Origin: Pseudoscleropodium purum | Taxonomy: Eukaryota; Streptophyta; Bryopsida; Hypnales; Brachytheciaceae | Assembly (NCBI GenBank): GCA_963969395.1 | Contig: OZ017804.1 | Location: 1,550,001 to 1,614,000 of the forward strand | DNA: 64,000 nt | Direction: 5' to 3' | Shown here: positions 1-11,405 of the stretch, piece by piece | How positions within the stretch are numbered: the first letter of the stretch is position 1 | How the letters are laid out: the number at the start of each line of letters is the position of its first letter | Translations under genes and position numbers: made by a program | Notes under the pieces: model-generated | The model's database searches: none | The model's input: only the letters and a program-made list of their open reading frames with translations | Told to the model about the DNA's origin: nothing

Positions 1-472
1 GCCCAAGTATCTGGTGATCACGTGAATAAAATGTATGTAAGAACCGACCCTTTCATGGTCAGCATTGGGAGAAGTAGGGCTCAGATCTCAGAATTCAACA
101 GCAAATATGGAACAGGACAAGAACTAGCTAGCTGCCTAGCTAGAGTTGAAAAGAATTCAAAGTGCGCTGGACATACAAATACTGAAGGTTGTGCAGAGTG
201 GAAAGCTCCACAGGGAATTTTCCTGGAATCAAAGTGTTGTCAACCCTCCTGCCAGACAAGGATACAAACATGTCAAAGTGGAAACTCTAAAAAGCATCTC
301 AGGAACACCAAACCCTGAAACGAACTAGATGGGAACCAGTCAAGTGCCAGGAGGCTCAAGACGTAAATTCGACATAGCTAGTCGGCAGGCATGTAAATTG
401 TGGACATTGAGATCTCACTTTCTAGTTGTGGGTTAAGGGTTCGGTGGCAAGAGAGCAGATCAAATTACTTAC
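1..472. other. left edge, possible continuation of LRR gene
   Basis: This stretch should hold downstream exons or introns of the LRR gene, which reads leftward. I found no further LRR repeat on the minus strand that joins in phase with a good splice site. The short plus-strand ORFs here have no recognisable content. Confidence 0.4.
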
Positions 473-1945
473 AAGGCCACAAGATTCTTGAGCTTAAATA
501 TGGCCCTAGGAAAAGTATGAATGAGCAAATCATTTGATGTCAAATATCTGGATTCAGACACAAGCAAAGAATCAAGTCAGTGGAAGCAAAGTATGAAGAT
601 TCCCTATTCTAAACTCACTTCTGGGAGAAATAAAATAATCTCAGGCTGGCGCTATGAAATATTCAAGCTCAGAAATTCAAAAAAAGGCTCACTCACAGAA
701 ACTTAAGGTTCACCAGATTTGCAATGGGAGCGAGGTCACCGGTCACTTGGTTCCATGCGGTGCAATTCACTTGTTCCCATGCGGTGTCACCGGTCACTTG
801 GTTATATGCGTTACAATATTTGTTGTTTCCCAAGTCTAGAACAGTCAGTGTTGTGAGTCTTCCCAATGCCTCTGGCACTGGTCCACGTAACCCCACATGT
901 GTCAAATTCCTGTCATTATGCACCGACAGAACATTGTTTAGGTAAGTACAGTGACCACATGGTCCATTTCATTCAATTGGCGCAATGTCATTAATGACAT
1001 TGCGCAGAACTTTTATCTGAACTTCAAAAGGAACCAAAGTCCTTATCTAAACTTCTAGTTATTAGGATTTTGTCAACCCTCTTACAGAATGATATGCTGT
1101 ACATGTACATAACATTCTCACTCACAACTTTGAAAGTTGGACCGATTCTAATATCCTCTTATCATAAACATCACCCTATCACAGCTCTAGCTAAAGAATG
1201 TTCAGTAAGCTGCAAATATATTGGATGTTAGATTTGGTGATACATGAACTCACAAATGGACGACATTGCCTGATAAACATTCAACACCTTCCCATACACT
1301 GACACAAGGGTCTGTGCCGGGAGTCCAGGAAGCACGAGCATCCGTGGGTATCCATCCGGAGTTTTTCACTTCCTGCAAGGCAGCACCTGCCCACAAAACA
1401 GCAACAATTAGAACCCTGCACGTCAGAGCTAGCTTGTACAAGAATCTTGTCACAGAACAATATCAGCAGTAGTATATTTTAACTTACTGTAAAAAAGTAC
1501 TGCGATGTATTTTTACAACAACCTGTAAATTGCGGAGCAGGAAACACAATGTCTAGTACACCTCCAATTGAGTTTTCAAACTTGGGGCATGGGTTCGGTT
1601 TAGATATAACTACATATGGTGGAGTAGTTAGTTCTTCCATCAGCTGCCGTAAAGCTTCGGAGGAATATGACGAACTCAATTCTAACAATTTGCACACTCG
1701 GAAACTGACCCAGCCAGTCCAGTTTCCTAAGTTCTTGTTGACAAGAGGATGAATTGCCTCTAGCCAGCACCAAGGCTGAAAACTCCCTGACAAACCTGGA
1801 GCTTTAAGAATTGCAAGCCGAGAGGAGAATAGTTACCTTGTTCTAAAGTTGCCAAAACTGGGCCGCAAAAGAAGAAGCTGGGCAGCAGGAACAGTAACGA
1901 CCAGAGCTTCCATCGTAATAGCCATGGAACAGACTCCATCGACAT
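473..1945 (-). CDS. LRR protein, N-terminal part (secretory or receptor-like), incomplete at window edge
   Basis: Exons read on the minus strand are 1945-1837, 1386-1254, 909-697 and probably a 33-nt exon 505-473; every junction is GT-AG and in phase. The ATG at 1945 opens a 36-codon exon with a hydrophobic signal peptide (LWSLLFLLPSFFFCG). Exon 2 encodes a plant LRR N-terminal cap (ALQEVKNSGW, then W and paired Cys in DPCVSVWEGVEC). Exon 3 gives repeats such as LNLTHVGLRGPVPEALGRL and LTVLDLGNN. LRR proteins of this type are cell-surface receptors or secreted co-receptors. No kinase or membrane anchor is visible because the gene leaves the window. Exon 3 carries an odd internal duplication that interrupts LRR spacing, so a decaying copy is possible. 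The 33-nt exon is the least certain part. Confidence 0.72.
980..1005. repeat. 26-bp perfect palindrome in LRR intron
   Basis: The sequence GCGCAATGTCATT is followed directly by its exact reverse complement with no spacer. It lies in the intron between exons 2 and 3 of the LRR gene. It could be a binding site for a dimeric protein or the trace of a small inverted insertion; no function can be assigned. Confidence 0.9.
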
Positions 1946-2830
1946 ACCCTCAAGTATAAACCTCAAGCAGCACTAGTACCACCCATAACTAGGGACCCCA
2001 CTACATGAACCCATTGAATCCCCTGTCGGTGCACTGACGTCGATCACTCGAACCGACTCATCCAAAACATGTGAACTCAAGAAATGTTTTGCTTCCACAG
2101 TCTAAACTAGACACTGAAATCCCTTACTGGAATCGCTCACCGAAGTTCATGAAAAGATTTTGCTGTTATCGTCACCTAGCTGACGTCATTCCAGACATGC
2201 CCAATTCACTAACAATCACAAATTCATCCTAGCCAGTATCTAGAAGCTAGCTAGCTCTTCACCCAAAGTGGCAATCCACGTGCACCCCCTTCACTTCAGA
2301 ATCTAGCTCTGCCAGGCCAGTTCTTGGCCGGTACGTACTGTGAGAAACTGATCATCGATCAGACCCCGTCAGCCGCGGTCGCGGTCGCGCTTGCGCAAAT
2401 AGCACCAGAAAAGCACAGAGACGTCAGCTAGCGCGCAAACAAAAGACTGTCTGAGCTTCAATTAGAACTTCAGCTACCTCTATTTGCGCTACACTAATTT
2501 AAGACGCCACCCTATATGAGGTAAGGTACGACGCTCCGGCGCTAGAAGTTCTACTTCTACAATTGATGAACTGCAAGCTAGTGTAGCGTAGCGTGCGTTG
2601 CCACTTGCCAGAGTCTGGAGGTAAAACCTCAGTGCTAAGCGTACGGTACGTGACCCCAGAGCTGATGACAAGCAGATGCAAGTGAGGAGTGCGAAGAAGC
2701 TAGCAGAAGCCTGTGCCTGCACCAACGTCGGTATTGGGTACTGGGGAGTATACCCGAAGGACTGGATGGAGCGATTACGGTGCAGTACGGTACGGTAGTG
2801 CCGTGTCACCGAAGGTGCTGAATCCATTTA
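1946..2830. promoter_or_regulatory. upstream flank of LRR gene
   Basis: This GC-moderate DNA lies upstream of the LRR start codon, with a GC-rich core near 2365-2400 containing repeated GGTCGC and a CCGCGG site. It probably holds the 5' UTR and promoter. No TATA box or named element could be placed with confidence. Confidence 0.35.
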
Positions 2831-4450
2831 CCGCAAGTGAAACACAGTTGCCCATGCAATGTGCCCAAATTGAATTTGTAATATCAAAATCTAAATACCG
2901 GTGGAATTTGAACGATGCGTATCTACCACGGACTCATGCAGCACTGCTACAGTGTGGTCAGACGGACTTCCATACACAACCGGTGTCCACTGTTGAAAAC
3001 TTATTTTTAATTTGTATCAATAAATAAATAAGTTTGCAATAGTAGGTGTTAGAGCTAGTCAAGGCTTGGGGTTTAAGATTTAAGCTAATGCTAGCTTTCA
3101 AGATCCCTTATATCACAAAAAAATATTTTTCATCTTCTAGAAATACTCAAAATCTAACCCTCAAGGTTGTTTTTTGACAAAACTTAGAATATGGAGAATA
3201 CAGTATTGTGATGTGGAGGGTCTCTTTGAAAATAGGAAAAGCCTGACTTTCAACACCCGCCACAGCAGCCAAACATTCAAATTCTATATGGAAGTGCTAC
3301 CAAGAACTTCTTTTTTGTAAGAACTTGGAAAAATATATTAACATTTCAATCTATACTAATCTAATTATTTTATAAATAGTATAACTTTGATGAATTGGTG
3401 TCACATATTAGTGAGACAAATTAGTTTAGTAAGCTATGTGGATAATTAGGATCCAAATGAAGGTCATAAAGATTTCACTCTCCATATCTTTAATCCCTAA
3501 AGTCCCATTGCGTCCTTGAGGGATAAAACAAATTTTAGATTTCTAAGCAAGCTTCTTCAATCTCAATATTTGTCATACTTTTCTAAAACTTTTTGTTAAG
3601 ATAGAAAAACATATTAGCTTTGCAGGAATGTAATTTTTCTTTCCATTGATGTCAAGGAAGAAAAATAATGGCATGAAAAGTCTTTTTTTTCAATTTGGTG
3701 GGCAAAACCCTCCTCCCACACAATTTGTCTTTAAATTCCAAATTTTTTTCTAATAGATTGTGATTTTATCTAAATAAAAAACTTTCAGTCACTCTATTTG
3801 GATTTGTTATGTGAAAGTTATTAACAATATTATTTTTTAGGCAAAAATTCATAGCATCTTCTTGAAAAATTAACTTATTTTTGCAATTTTAAAATAAAGT
3901 TTTATAAGGTTAAAATCTCTTGTTAGGACAATCCTACCATTGAAATTAGCGTATCTCAATTCCATCGTAGAGTTATTAATGATTTAGTTTTTCCTTCAAT
4001 TTCAAACATGTTACTTTTAGTTGAAAATTTTTGATAAGTGAAATTAAGTTTATGTTATTTGAATCTTTTTTCCTCAACTCTCAACTCAATTCTTCATCAT
4101 ATAAAATTAGATATTCAAAATCATTTATTAAGTGCAATTTTTTGAATTAAGATGATTTAAAGCCAAAAAAATCTAGTCGACCAAGGTACAATAAACTTTT
4201 TTTCTTCACTTGAAACACAAATATCTTACAATCTATGCAATCAAAGTTTTTGAAAATTCTTTCATGAATTTGCACACTAGTCTAGTGCAAGATCCTATAG
4301 TTTGATACGCAAAAGAAACAAATTTTAGAGGTTTTTGTACAATACAATAGAAATGACAGTTTTGAGTAGTTTTTGATGGAAAAAAAGACTTTAGAACTTC
4401 AAGCACTAATCTTGAGCACCTACACTTGTACTCAAGAAAAGTGGCCCTCA
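2831..4450. other. AT-rich intergenic DNA
   Basis: Strongly AT-rich sequence with many short poly-A and poly-T runs. I see no credible ORF, exon, TIR or RNA gene. Confidence 0.5.
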
Positions 4451-5389
4451 ATATATGACAGAGAGGACCAACTTTAAATTTGTTTTTGAAGTCTATAGCA
4501 AGTCATTGACCTTTATCCATCCTCTCAACCCCAGACAACCATGTGGTATCTCCCCTTACAACTCACAATGCTTTGAAGCAAGGTATCAACCTCTCAAAAG
4601 ACCAAACAATATCAGAACTATGCCAAATTTCTACTCTCGAGTGGTTGTGTGGATCCTCAATCATTACCGGCTCAAATACTACGTTTTGCAAGGACTTGAG
4701 TGGGGTACCTTTTCTCATGGGGGCCCGAGAGAGTCCTTGAGCCCACCTATTTCGATTTTTGAGTACAAGGGCACATGCTCTAAGCCCCAAAGCTTTGATT
4801 TACCAATTTTGGTATGACCAAAAGTAGGATTTCATTGAAACCCAAGTGGGGCAGCTTCAACCGGTGCACAACACTAACTTGCTTTTGAAGCAAAGTAGCC
4901 ACTCAAGTAGCTTTGCTTGATGCAAAGCCTCCTTCTCTCCGGGTCTCAACCAACATAGGACATGCTTCAAATTTTTTAGGGTTTACCTTCCTTTCCTACA
5001 AAACTGACTTGTCCAGCTTAAGTAAATCCATGTTTTTATCGCCCCTAACCGACAAATCTGAGGTTGCTTGGAACCCCTGAACCCCTGAACCCCTTTGGGC
5101 GGAACAGTGCCGGAGGACCGAGGACCGTAAGTTAGTGAGGCCGAGTGCCTGAAGACTCGGAGTCTGCTCCCAGCCAATGAAGCTCGTCGGGCCACGAGCC
5201 TCAGTCGCCTTCAGTTTGACTTTTTGCAATCCCAGTTTCCACGAAGTTGTCCGCGATCCGCAGTTGTCCACGCCTTCTGGAAACCACGCTGGGCAGCAAA
5301 GTCAACGAGCCAATGGCCTCCGTCGGTCTCATTCCTGGTCAGGAATGAGCGGGCACACGGGTCGTAAGATTCTCCTGTGCTGTACAGTA
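4451..5389. other. GC-moderate non-coding block, unidentified
   Basis: Base composition rises, and short ORFs appear in two plus frames (4455-4817 and 4543-4740), but they match no family I recognise and are broken by stops. A perfect 3 x 8-bp tandem repeat of GAACCCCT lies at 5071-5094. This may be a decayed transposon or gene fragment. It ends at the TA that flanks the Tc1/mariner element. Confidence 0.35.
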
Positions 5390-7470
5390 CAGTAGGAGGC
5401 AAGTCTCATTCGTCCACCCCTGCTGAAGCTGAAATTCAGCAGTGAACCTGGAACTTGGAAATGACACAAGAGGCTCAAAAATTCATGGAATTGCAAATCG
5501 TAAATTGGGTTTGGAAGATAGTGAAGTCTAGTTTCATGGAAAACTCATTTATTACATTGCAATAGTCAAATAATATAACAATAGTACATTTTGTGGCACA
5601 CTATCTACCATCTAGTACTACTGCCCTTTGCATTAATTACAGCCTTCATCCGGTGAGGCATGCTAGCAAGGAGAATTTCAAGAGTCCCCATGGATATAGC
5701 TTCCCATACCCACTCAATGCTTCTGATCAATTCATCTTTGTTGCTTGGCCTCGTTTCTTTTTGTACAAAGTCCTTTAGAATCATCCATACATTCTTTATG
5801 GGATCCAAGTCTAGTAAGTTTGCAAGCCATGTAATCTTTCTAATCTTATGAGCCTCTCGACATTGTTTGGGTAAGTTATTACGATGCACTGGGGCACCAT
5901 CCTCCATAAGGAAAAGACTTTGAGGATCATCATGCATACAGGGAAAGCCATTGAATTGACCCTCGTATACAACATCAACAAAATTAGTACTTGTCCGCTT
6001 ATCGGATGGCATAACAACAATGGGGCACTTGTCATAACTTGTAAAAGCACCCCAAATCATGATGGATGTGCAGCTGGATTTGAAAATGGGTGCCAAGCAA
6101 TTCCATGAATAACGTTCATGTGGTCGTCGCCAAACCTTCACTTGTTGGGAATTTTTGCCTATCTCAAATGAAGCCTCATCTATCTATATCACATTCATCC
6201 AATCTGACACTTTCTAAGTCTAATATTTTTGGGCAAATGCCAATCTATCAGCCTTGTGCTTGTCATTAAAAAATGGCTTCTTAGGTACAATGTAGTTACA
6301 AAATCCTATACGTTTAACTTCCTTCCGTAACGTGCATATACAAACTTTCTCGGTCATCTTTTCTATAATGGAGACAACTGGAATGTGTCTATTATGTGCA
6401 AGAATATGTCCTAATTCCCTTCTACCTCAATTGGTTGGTTTGCAACATTGACGTACAACCTTACAAGTGACCACTATTCTATAATTGTTGAATTTCTTCA
6501 ATACATATTCAATAGTGAAATGTGGCATGCCTAACTTTGTTGCAATGCTACGATGTGACATCCCTAAACAACTCATGCTGACTATGACACCTTTTTCCTC
6601 TATGCTCAAATGATGACCTACTATTTCCGCACAATCAATACATTTAAAAATGCAAATGAAACTAGTCAAATAAAAAATATGTATGACTTGCAAGGAACAT
6701 CATACCACAATGTTATCAAGACAAGTATTGTAAAAGATGGTCTATTTGCCAAAAATTAGGCCAATGGATTGCCAAATCATCTTCAATAAATGCATTTCAA
6801 GTTCTAACCATCAATAATGTAGGTACCAATGTGCACAAGGACTAAAATTGGCCTAATCTTGTAGCATTCAAGAAATGAATTAACACTCTCAAGTTGCAAA
6901 TCTCCAAATGATGCAAGCATACTTACCTTTGTGTGATTCAAGCACTCCAAAATTTGCAAACTCTACTTGAAGATACAAAAGCCAACCTTTGTATTCAATT
7001 TGCTATCATTCACAAGGCTTCAAAACAACTGCATAACAATAGAAGACTTGGATTTGCCTAAAGAGAGAAACAGAAAGAGAAATAGGAACTAGAGATCCAC
7101 AAATGCAACATCTCCTTGAACAAAATTTGTGTTCATTGAGTGCATATACAAGCTTCATTTGTAGAAAATTTCAGCTAGATATGAGCAAATGCATGACTTC
7201 CATGTGCATCCAAATTTCTAGAAGTTATGCATACGAGTTACCATCGCAGTGACACTTGTTTGTTAATTTTGATTTTTTATGAAGATTTTTCTAGTATCTC
7301 ACTAATTGCTTAAGGACACTTGTTTAAAGACTACTAATCCTTACTAGTGTTACTAATTAGAGCCTGTGATATGAAGAAGTGGACAATTGGGAGCGTTATG
7401 AAGTAGCCAAAGTGCTACTTCTCAAAAGATAGTTTTGGTGTGGTGGACAAATGAGACTTGCCTCCTACCG
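5390..7470 (-). mobile_element. Tc1/mariner-superfamily DNA transposon, complete ends, inactive
   Basis: The element is 2081 bp. The left TIR is 5390-5418 and the right TIR 7442-7470; they match at 27 of 29 positions when one is inverted, with outer ends CAGTAGGAGGC and CGGTAGGAGGC. Each end is flanked by TA (5388-5389 and 7471-7472), the target duplication expected for this superfamily. Inside is one minus-strand transposase reading frame covering about 5605-6693. The non-coding part between 6694 and the right TIR probably holds the 5' UTR. TIRs, TA duplication and DD34E-type residues together make the classification firm. Confidence 0.93.
5605..6693 (-). pseudogene. Tc1/mariner transposase, nonsense-broken
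   Basis: One frame runs through the whole region. An N-terminal helix-turn-helix (MSHRSIATKLGMPHFTI) is followed by the DDE catalytic core. The first Asp lies in IDEASFEIG, the second in MEDGAPVHRN, and the third position in LDLDPIKNVW, where family members have PIENVW. The second Asp and this position are separated by 34 residues, the DD34E spacing, but the Glu is now Lys. Stops interrupt the frame at 6427-6429 (TGA) and at three TAG codons between about 6180 and 6235. No frameshift is needed. The enzyme would cut and paste the surrounding element; this copy cannot be active. The true start codon is not evident. Confidence 0.9.
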
Positions 7471-7472
7471 TA

Positions 7473-8019
7473 CAGCAGGGTACTCTACTCTACGGGCGCG
7501 TCTACAATATTTGTGAATTTAGAGGAGTTTTAGAGCCTATTCGCATGGAGGTTGGACCAAAGGTGGAGTTCTGGGCAGCAACTTGTGAGGTCCTGTGATC
7601 CTATCCGGTTTACATCATGCTTTTGGGTGTTGACTCAATCTCCAAATAAAATGTCCACCTTTTTCTCAATATTTGGAATTAAATGATATGTGATAACCAA
7701 TGAATGAAGCAAGCCATAAAGAGAAGCCTTGAAATAGGTGAGACAATTCTTAAAATAGAAAAGTACTTTTAGATAAATAGTAAGTTGGGTTGATGGGATG
7801 GAAAGCAAGCTTGCAAGCCCTACAACCAAGGATAGTAGAGAAAGGGAAGAACCAGAGCTCTACATCAAGAATCAAATTCACAATGAGCCCATGCAAACCT
7901 GTATAACTTGGTTTGGAGATCACATCAGGTCTAACATGCAAATAGCCCCTACCGGCTAAGGTAGGAAGTTTGAATGTTGGAGGGTCATTTAGAACCACTC
8001 GTAGAACCACCCATGTAGT
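7473..8019. other. intergenic DNA
   Basis: Between the mariner element and a MITE. No gene or repeat recognised; the minus-strand ORFs at 7635-8010 overlap in two frames and have no family signature. Confidence 0.4.
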
Positions 8020-8257
8020 TAGCTAGGGAGGATTGATCCCTCTATTGCCCCTATGTTTTACCCTTGTAGAAAATCTTGAAATTTTTTATTTGTCACATAT
8101 GATAAAATTTGCAAATTCTAAATTCATATTTGCAATTGGAGACCACAAATTAGCTATAGGACATGATGAAATACAAAATTCAAGTGGCACAAAATAGGGG
8201 GCATTTTTGACATTTACCCTTTGGAGGGGCAATAGATGGATCAATCCTCCTTGGCTA
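8020..8257. mobile_element. MITE with 33-bp TIRs
   Basis: Left TIR 8020-8052 and right TIR 8225-8257 are near-perfect inverted repeats sharing GGAGGATTGATCC and TCTATTGCCCCT. The 238-bp element has no coding capacity. ATGTAG occurs just outside both ends (8012-8017 and 8256-8261), and TA also borders both ends, so the target duplication is ambiguous. The interior resembles the sequence at 13061-13265. Confidence 0.82.
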
Positions 8258-9275
8258 TGTAGACTCACCTTTAATGGACTTGAGGTGTTCTTTAAATGAA
8301 CCTTTTACAATCATTGAATGGATCAATAAATAAAATATTATTTATTGCAAGAATCAATCATTCTCTTTGCTTTATCCATTTCTTTCTAGAAGTTGCAAGT
8401 GAATAATTTATAGAAGACCTAAGGTCAGAAATAGGGACCTATGCCTCATCTTGTTTGAAAATTTATAAGTAATTCAAAATTCTTCAAAAAATATGAAACA
8501 ACTTGGGTTACAATTAGAATCTATTTACTTTGTCTGAAAAATGAACTAAAAATAATCCCATTGAAGAAACCATTTGGAAAAGGCGGACTAGCCCTTAAAT
8601 GCACGCTTTAAGAGCCTCCTACCTTAAGGTGGCTGCACCCATAACTGTGAGTTTAAGGGTTTTAGTGTAGCAAGACTACTTTATGAAGTTTAAAAATAAT
8701 ATTCCTGGATTAGGAAGAGGAAATGAAAAATATTGATATTGTTTTGGAAGCTTGAATCATCAGCATGTAATTACTAGACATTTATAAAGTACGCATTCAA
8801 CATAAATCTATAGTAGTGAGTAGCTGCCTTCATAAGAAAGTGGAAGCGAAGCCTTTACTGTCATATATTTATCCGTAAATCAATTTCAGTAGTATCTCAA
8901 AACGATTCATGTTCATCATGAAGTCATGTAGAAGTGCTCCTAAATCTCACACTCTGACACTTCCAAAACAGTGGTAGGAGAAGTCAAAAAACATGTTCAA
9001 GCGCATGCAAAATAGTCTCCTATGCACTGAAAAGCACAATGCACTCTATCATAAGCCGTGTGTAAAGCCTTCAATACCGTGCCTGCGCTGGCAGCCACAT
9101 GGTCGCAGGTGCGCCATGCGCGGGCTGGCCAGTCGCAGGCTGCCGAGGCCGGCGAGGCACTGCTTGCCAACGGTCACAGCTGCTCTGCCAGGCTCCCCCC
9201 GCGCAGCGCTGCTCTGCTCGCCTTCTTCCTGCTTAGGCCATCTTCGAACACCTTCCCGCCTTGCTAAAAAAATTT
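8258..9275. other. intergenic DNA, GC-rich near 9060-9270
   Basis: AT-rich up to about 9000, then GC-rich up to the 3' end of the pogo-like transposase. The GC-rich part probably belongs to the same element as the transposase. I could not find a TIR in it. Confidence 0.4.
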
Positions 9276-11405
9276 TCAAATGTGGAGGTGAGATGGTCCA
9301 CCTCCCAGCTTACGGCGCTTTCTAGCCTCCGCTTCCATACGCTTTCTGGCCTTCTCACATTCCTTCTCTGCCTTTCTCTGTTCCGCTTGAATGCGTCTCA
9401 TTACCTTTTCTGCTTCTTTCCTTGCTTTCTCTTCCTTACGTTGATTTCTCTTCTGTTCTGCTTGGTTTTTGCGAGCTTCGCGCTCTTTTGCTACAGCTTC
9501 CTTCTTAGCAATTTTTGATTTCAGTGCGTCTATGTATTCATCAGACGTCATGATAATTGATTTTGAGTAGTCAATCACGGGCTCCTCATTTCTCACCCGG
9601 ATTCTTGCAGATCTCTGTATGTGCGGCAATGGAAAAAGATTGCGCGGTGCGATACTTCCTGGACAATCCTGATCTGACTCTGAGTTTCGATCCAAGTCCA
9701 CTCCATTGTCACTGTCGGATTGCACGAAGTATTGTTCCTCTTCTTGTGTTTCCCTAATTATCTCGGAATCCTCTGTGATGTGCTCGGTCTCATTTCCATG
9801 TTGGTCGCTTTCCCGCTGATCTCCTCCCTCCGAGTTGGCTTGCTGCTGCAGCCACTCGACTGTACCCTGTTCGTCCCTTTCCTCGTATCGTCCCTCAGCG
9901 CTACCCTGCTGCTGGAGGTACTCAACGCTGCCCTGCTGCTCGAGGTAGTCAACGGTGGCTCGGGCTTCGCTTTCCTCCTCATTTCCTTCCTGCGACCTGC
10001 CCTGCTGTGGCAGACATGGGACGTTATCATGTTCTAGTACCTCATCAGTTTCGGGCTGCTGCACCTGCTCGTCCACGCTGTCATAGTCTGCGTCGTCATC
10101 TGTGTCTTCCTCGTCTCCTTCTCCTTCCAGAAAACATGTACTAGGTTTCATGTGCGAATCCATAGCTGTTGCACGCAGGGGCCATATCCCAGTAGTCATG
10201 AATCCTTTCTTAATGTTTGCAGGAGTGAGAGCCTTCCGTAGTCCCAACGAAACCCATTCCGCTAGTTCTTCCTTTTGTGCGCCTCTGCCTTTGTTCTGAA
10301 TAGTCCACTTATCTCTATAGGTTCGGAATGCGGTTTTGAAGGGTTTGAAGATGCTGACATCTAGAGGTTGTAGTCTATGGCTAGTGTGACTAGGGAGTGT
10401 GACTATGTCAAGGCCCTCCACCTTAGCCTTTTGCACTACCTCCAATGTGACGTGTGACCCATGCCCATCTAGAACAAGAAGATGCCTATTCCTCTCTGAT
10501 AGTTCATACCTTTTTCTCACAATGGATATGAAGTGCGAGATCCAAGCTAAGAACAAGTATGCTGTCATCCACCCATTGGGTTGCATTGCTATGCAAGCCT
10601 GAGGTTTGCATCTGATTATATAGTTCCATTGCTTGCGTTTTCCTTTGAAAATGTAAAAATTTGGAATGTATTCTCCAGCTGCGTTCACGCATGACAACAC
10701 TGTTAAATGCTCTCTATTGTTTGGTATAGTTGTGTGCACAGCCCTAGTTCCCTTCAGTGCAAAAACAAGAGTTCCCCCTCCATTTCTGCCTGCTTGTGCC
10801 CCTGATTCATCTACATTCCAGATCTGGGACGAAGGGTAGCCATGGCGTCTGTACACTTTCTCTAGATTTGTGTAAAACGAAGCTACATTGGTAGGATTCA
10901 ATGCTTTTGCTCACCCCTCTTCCAAACCCTGTGCAGATCTAAGAGTCAACTCGGGATGACGATGTCTAAACCATCGCATCCATCCACGCCCAGGTATGCC
11001 ATCTGTGAATGGTATCCACCGTTCTTGTGTGATCTCTGTGACCTTACTCTTCAATTCTATTACAGAAATCGGATGTGCTAGATCTTGCATCTCAAGCATC
11101 CAACGAACTAATGCAGTTTCCTCCTCTATGGTAAGAACCCCTTGTCTCCCCCTTTTTCGTTGCAATGTCTTACCATTGAGGTGATCTCTTAGAGAGGATG
11201 CAGGGATACCAAAATCTTTAGCCACAGTTGTGATTTTGTTTCCGGCATCCACTGCCTATATTGCCGCCTTCAACAGCTCGTCAGTCCATTTGGCGTTTGG
11301 CCTTCGCCGGCGCCTGGTGTGAATCTGCGGCGTCTGCTGCTCACTGCGCTGTACAGGTTGGCGCTCTCCCGAGGCAGCAGCCGTGAGCCCTCCATCTGCA
11401 ATCAT
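9276..11405 (-). pseudogene. pogo/Tigger-like (CENP-B/DDE_1) transposase, two nonsense codons
   Basis: One frame of 710 codons runs from ATG at 11405 to TGA at 9276-9278. It is broken by TAG at 11256-11258 (codon 50) and TGA at 10911-10913 (codon 165). The N-terminus has a basic stretch, then a Psq/CENP-B helix-turn-helix (TTVAKDFGIPASSLRDHLNG) and a second DNA-binding part (GWMRWFRHRHPELTLR). The DDE_1 core shows three Asp: WNVDESG (about 199), LLVLDGHGSH (about 313) and RLQPLDVSIFKPF (about 349), giving DD35D. The C-terminus has an acidic region with imperfect YLQQQGS-type repeats and a long Lys/Glu-rich coiled coil. Such enzymes cut and paste pogo-type transposons; some have been domesticated, but the two stops argue against that here. 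TAG fits CAG to TAG, and TGA fits CGA to TGA. Confidence 0.9.

Noticed and set aside
1479..1793. 104-codon minus-strand ORF inside the LRR gene
   Set aside because: It lies within intron 1 between a clear donor (1836) and acceptor (1387) and carries no LRR pattern.
4455..4817. 120-codon plus-strand ORF
   Set aside because: A second frame in the same place looks equally good or better, and neither matches a family; probably a decayed repeat.
9049..9325. ORFs on both strands in the GC-rich block after the transposase
   Set aside because: Overlapping ORFs in several frames reflect GC-rich composition, not coding.
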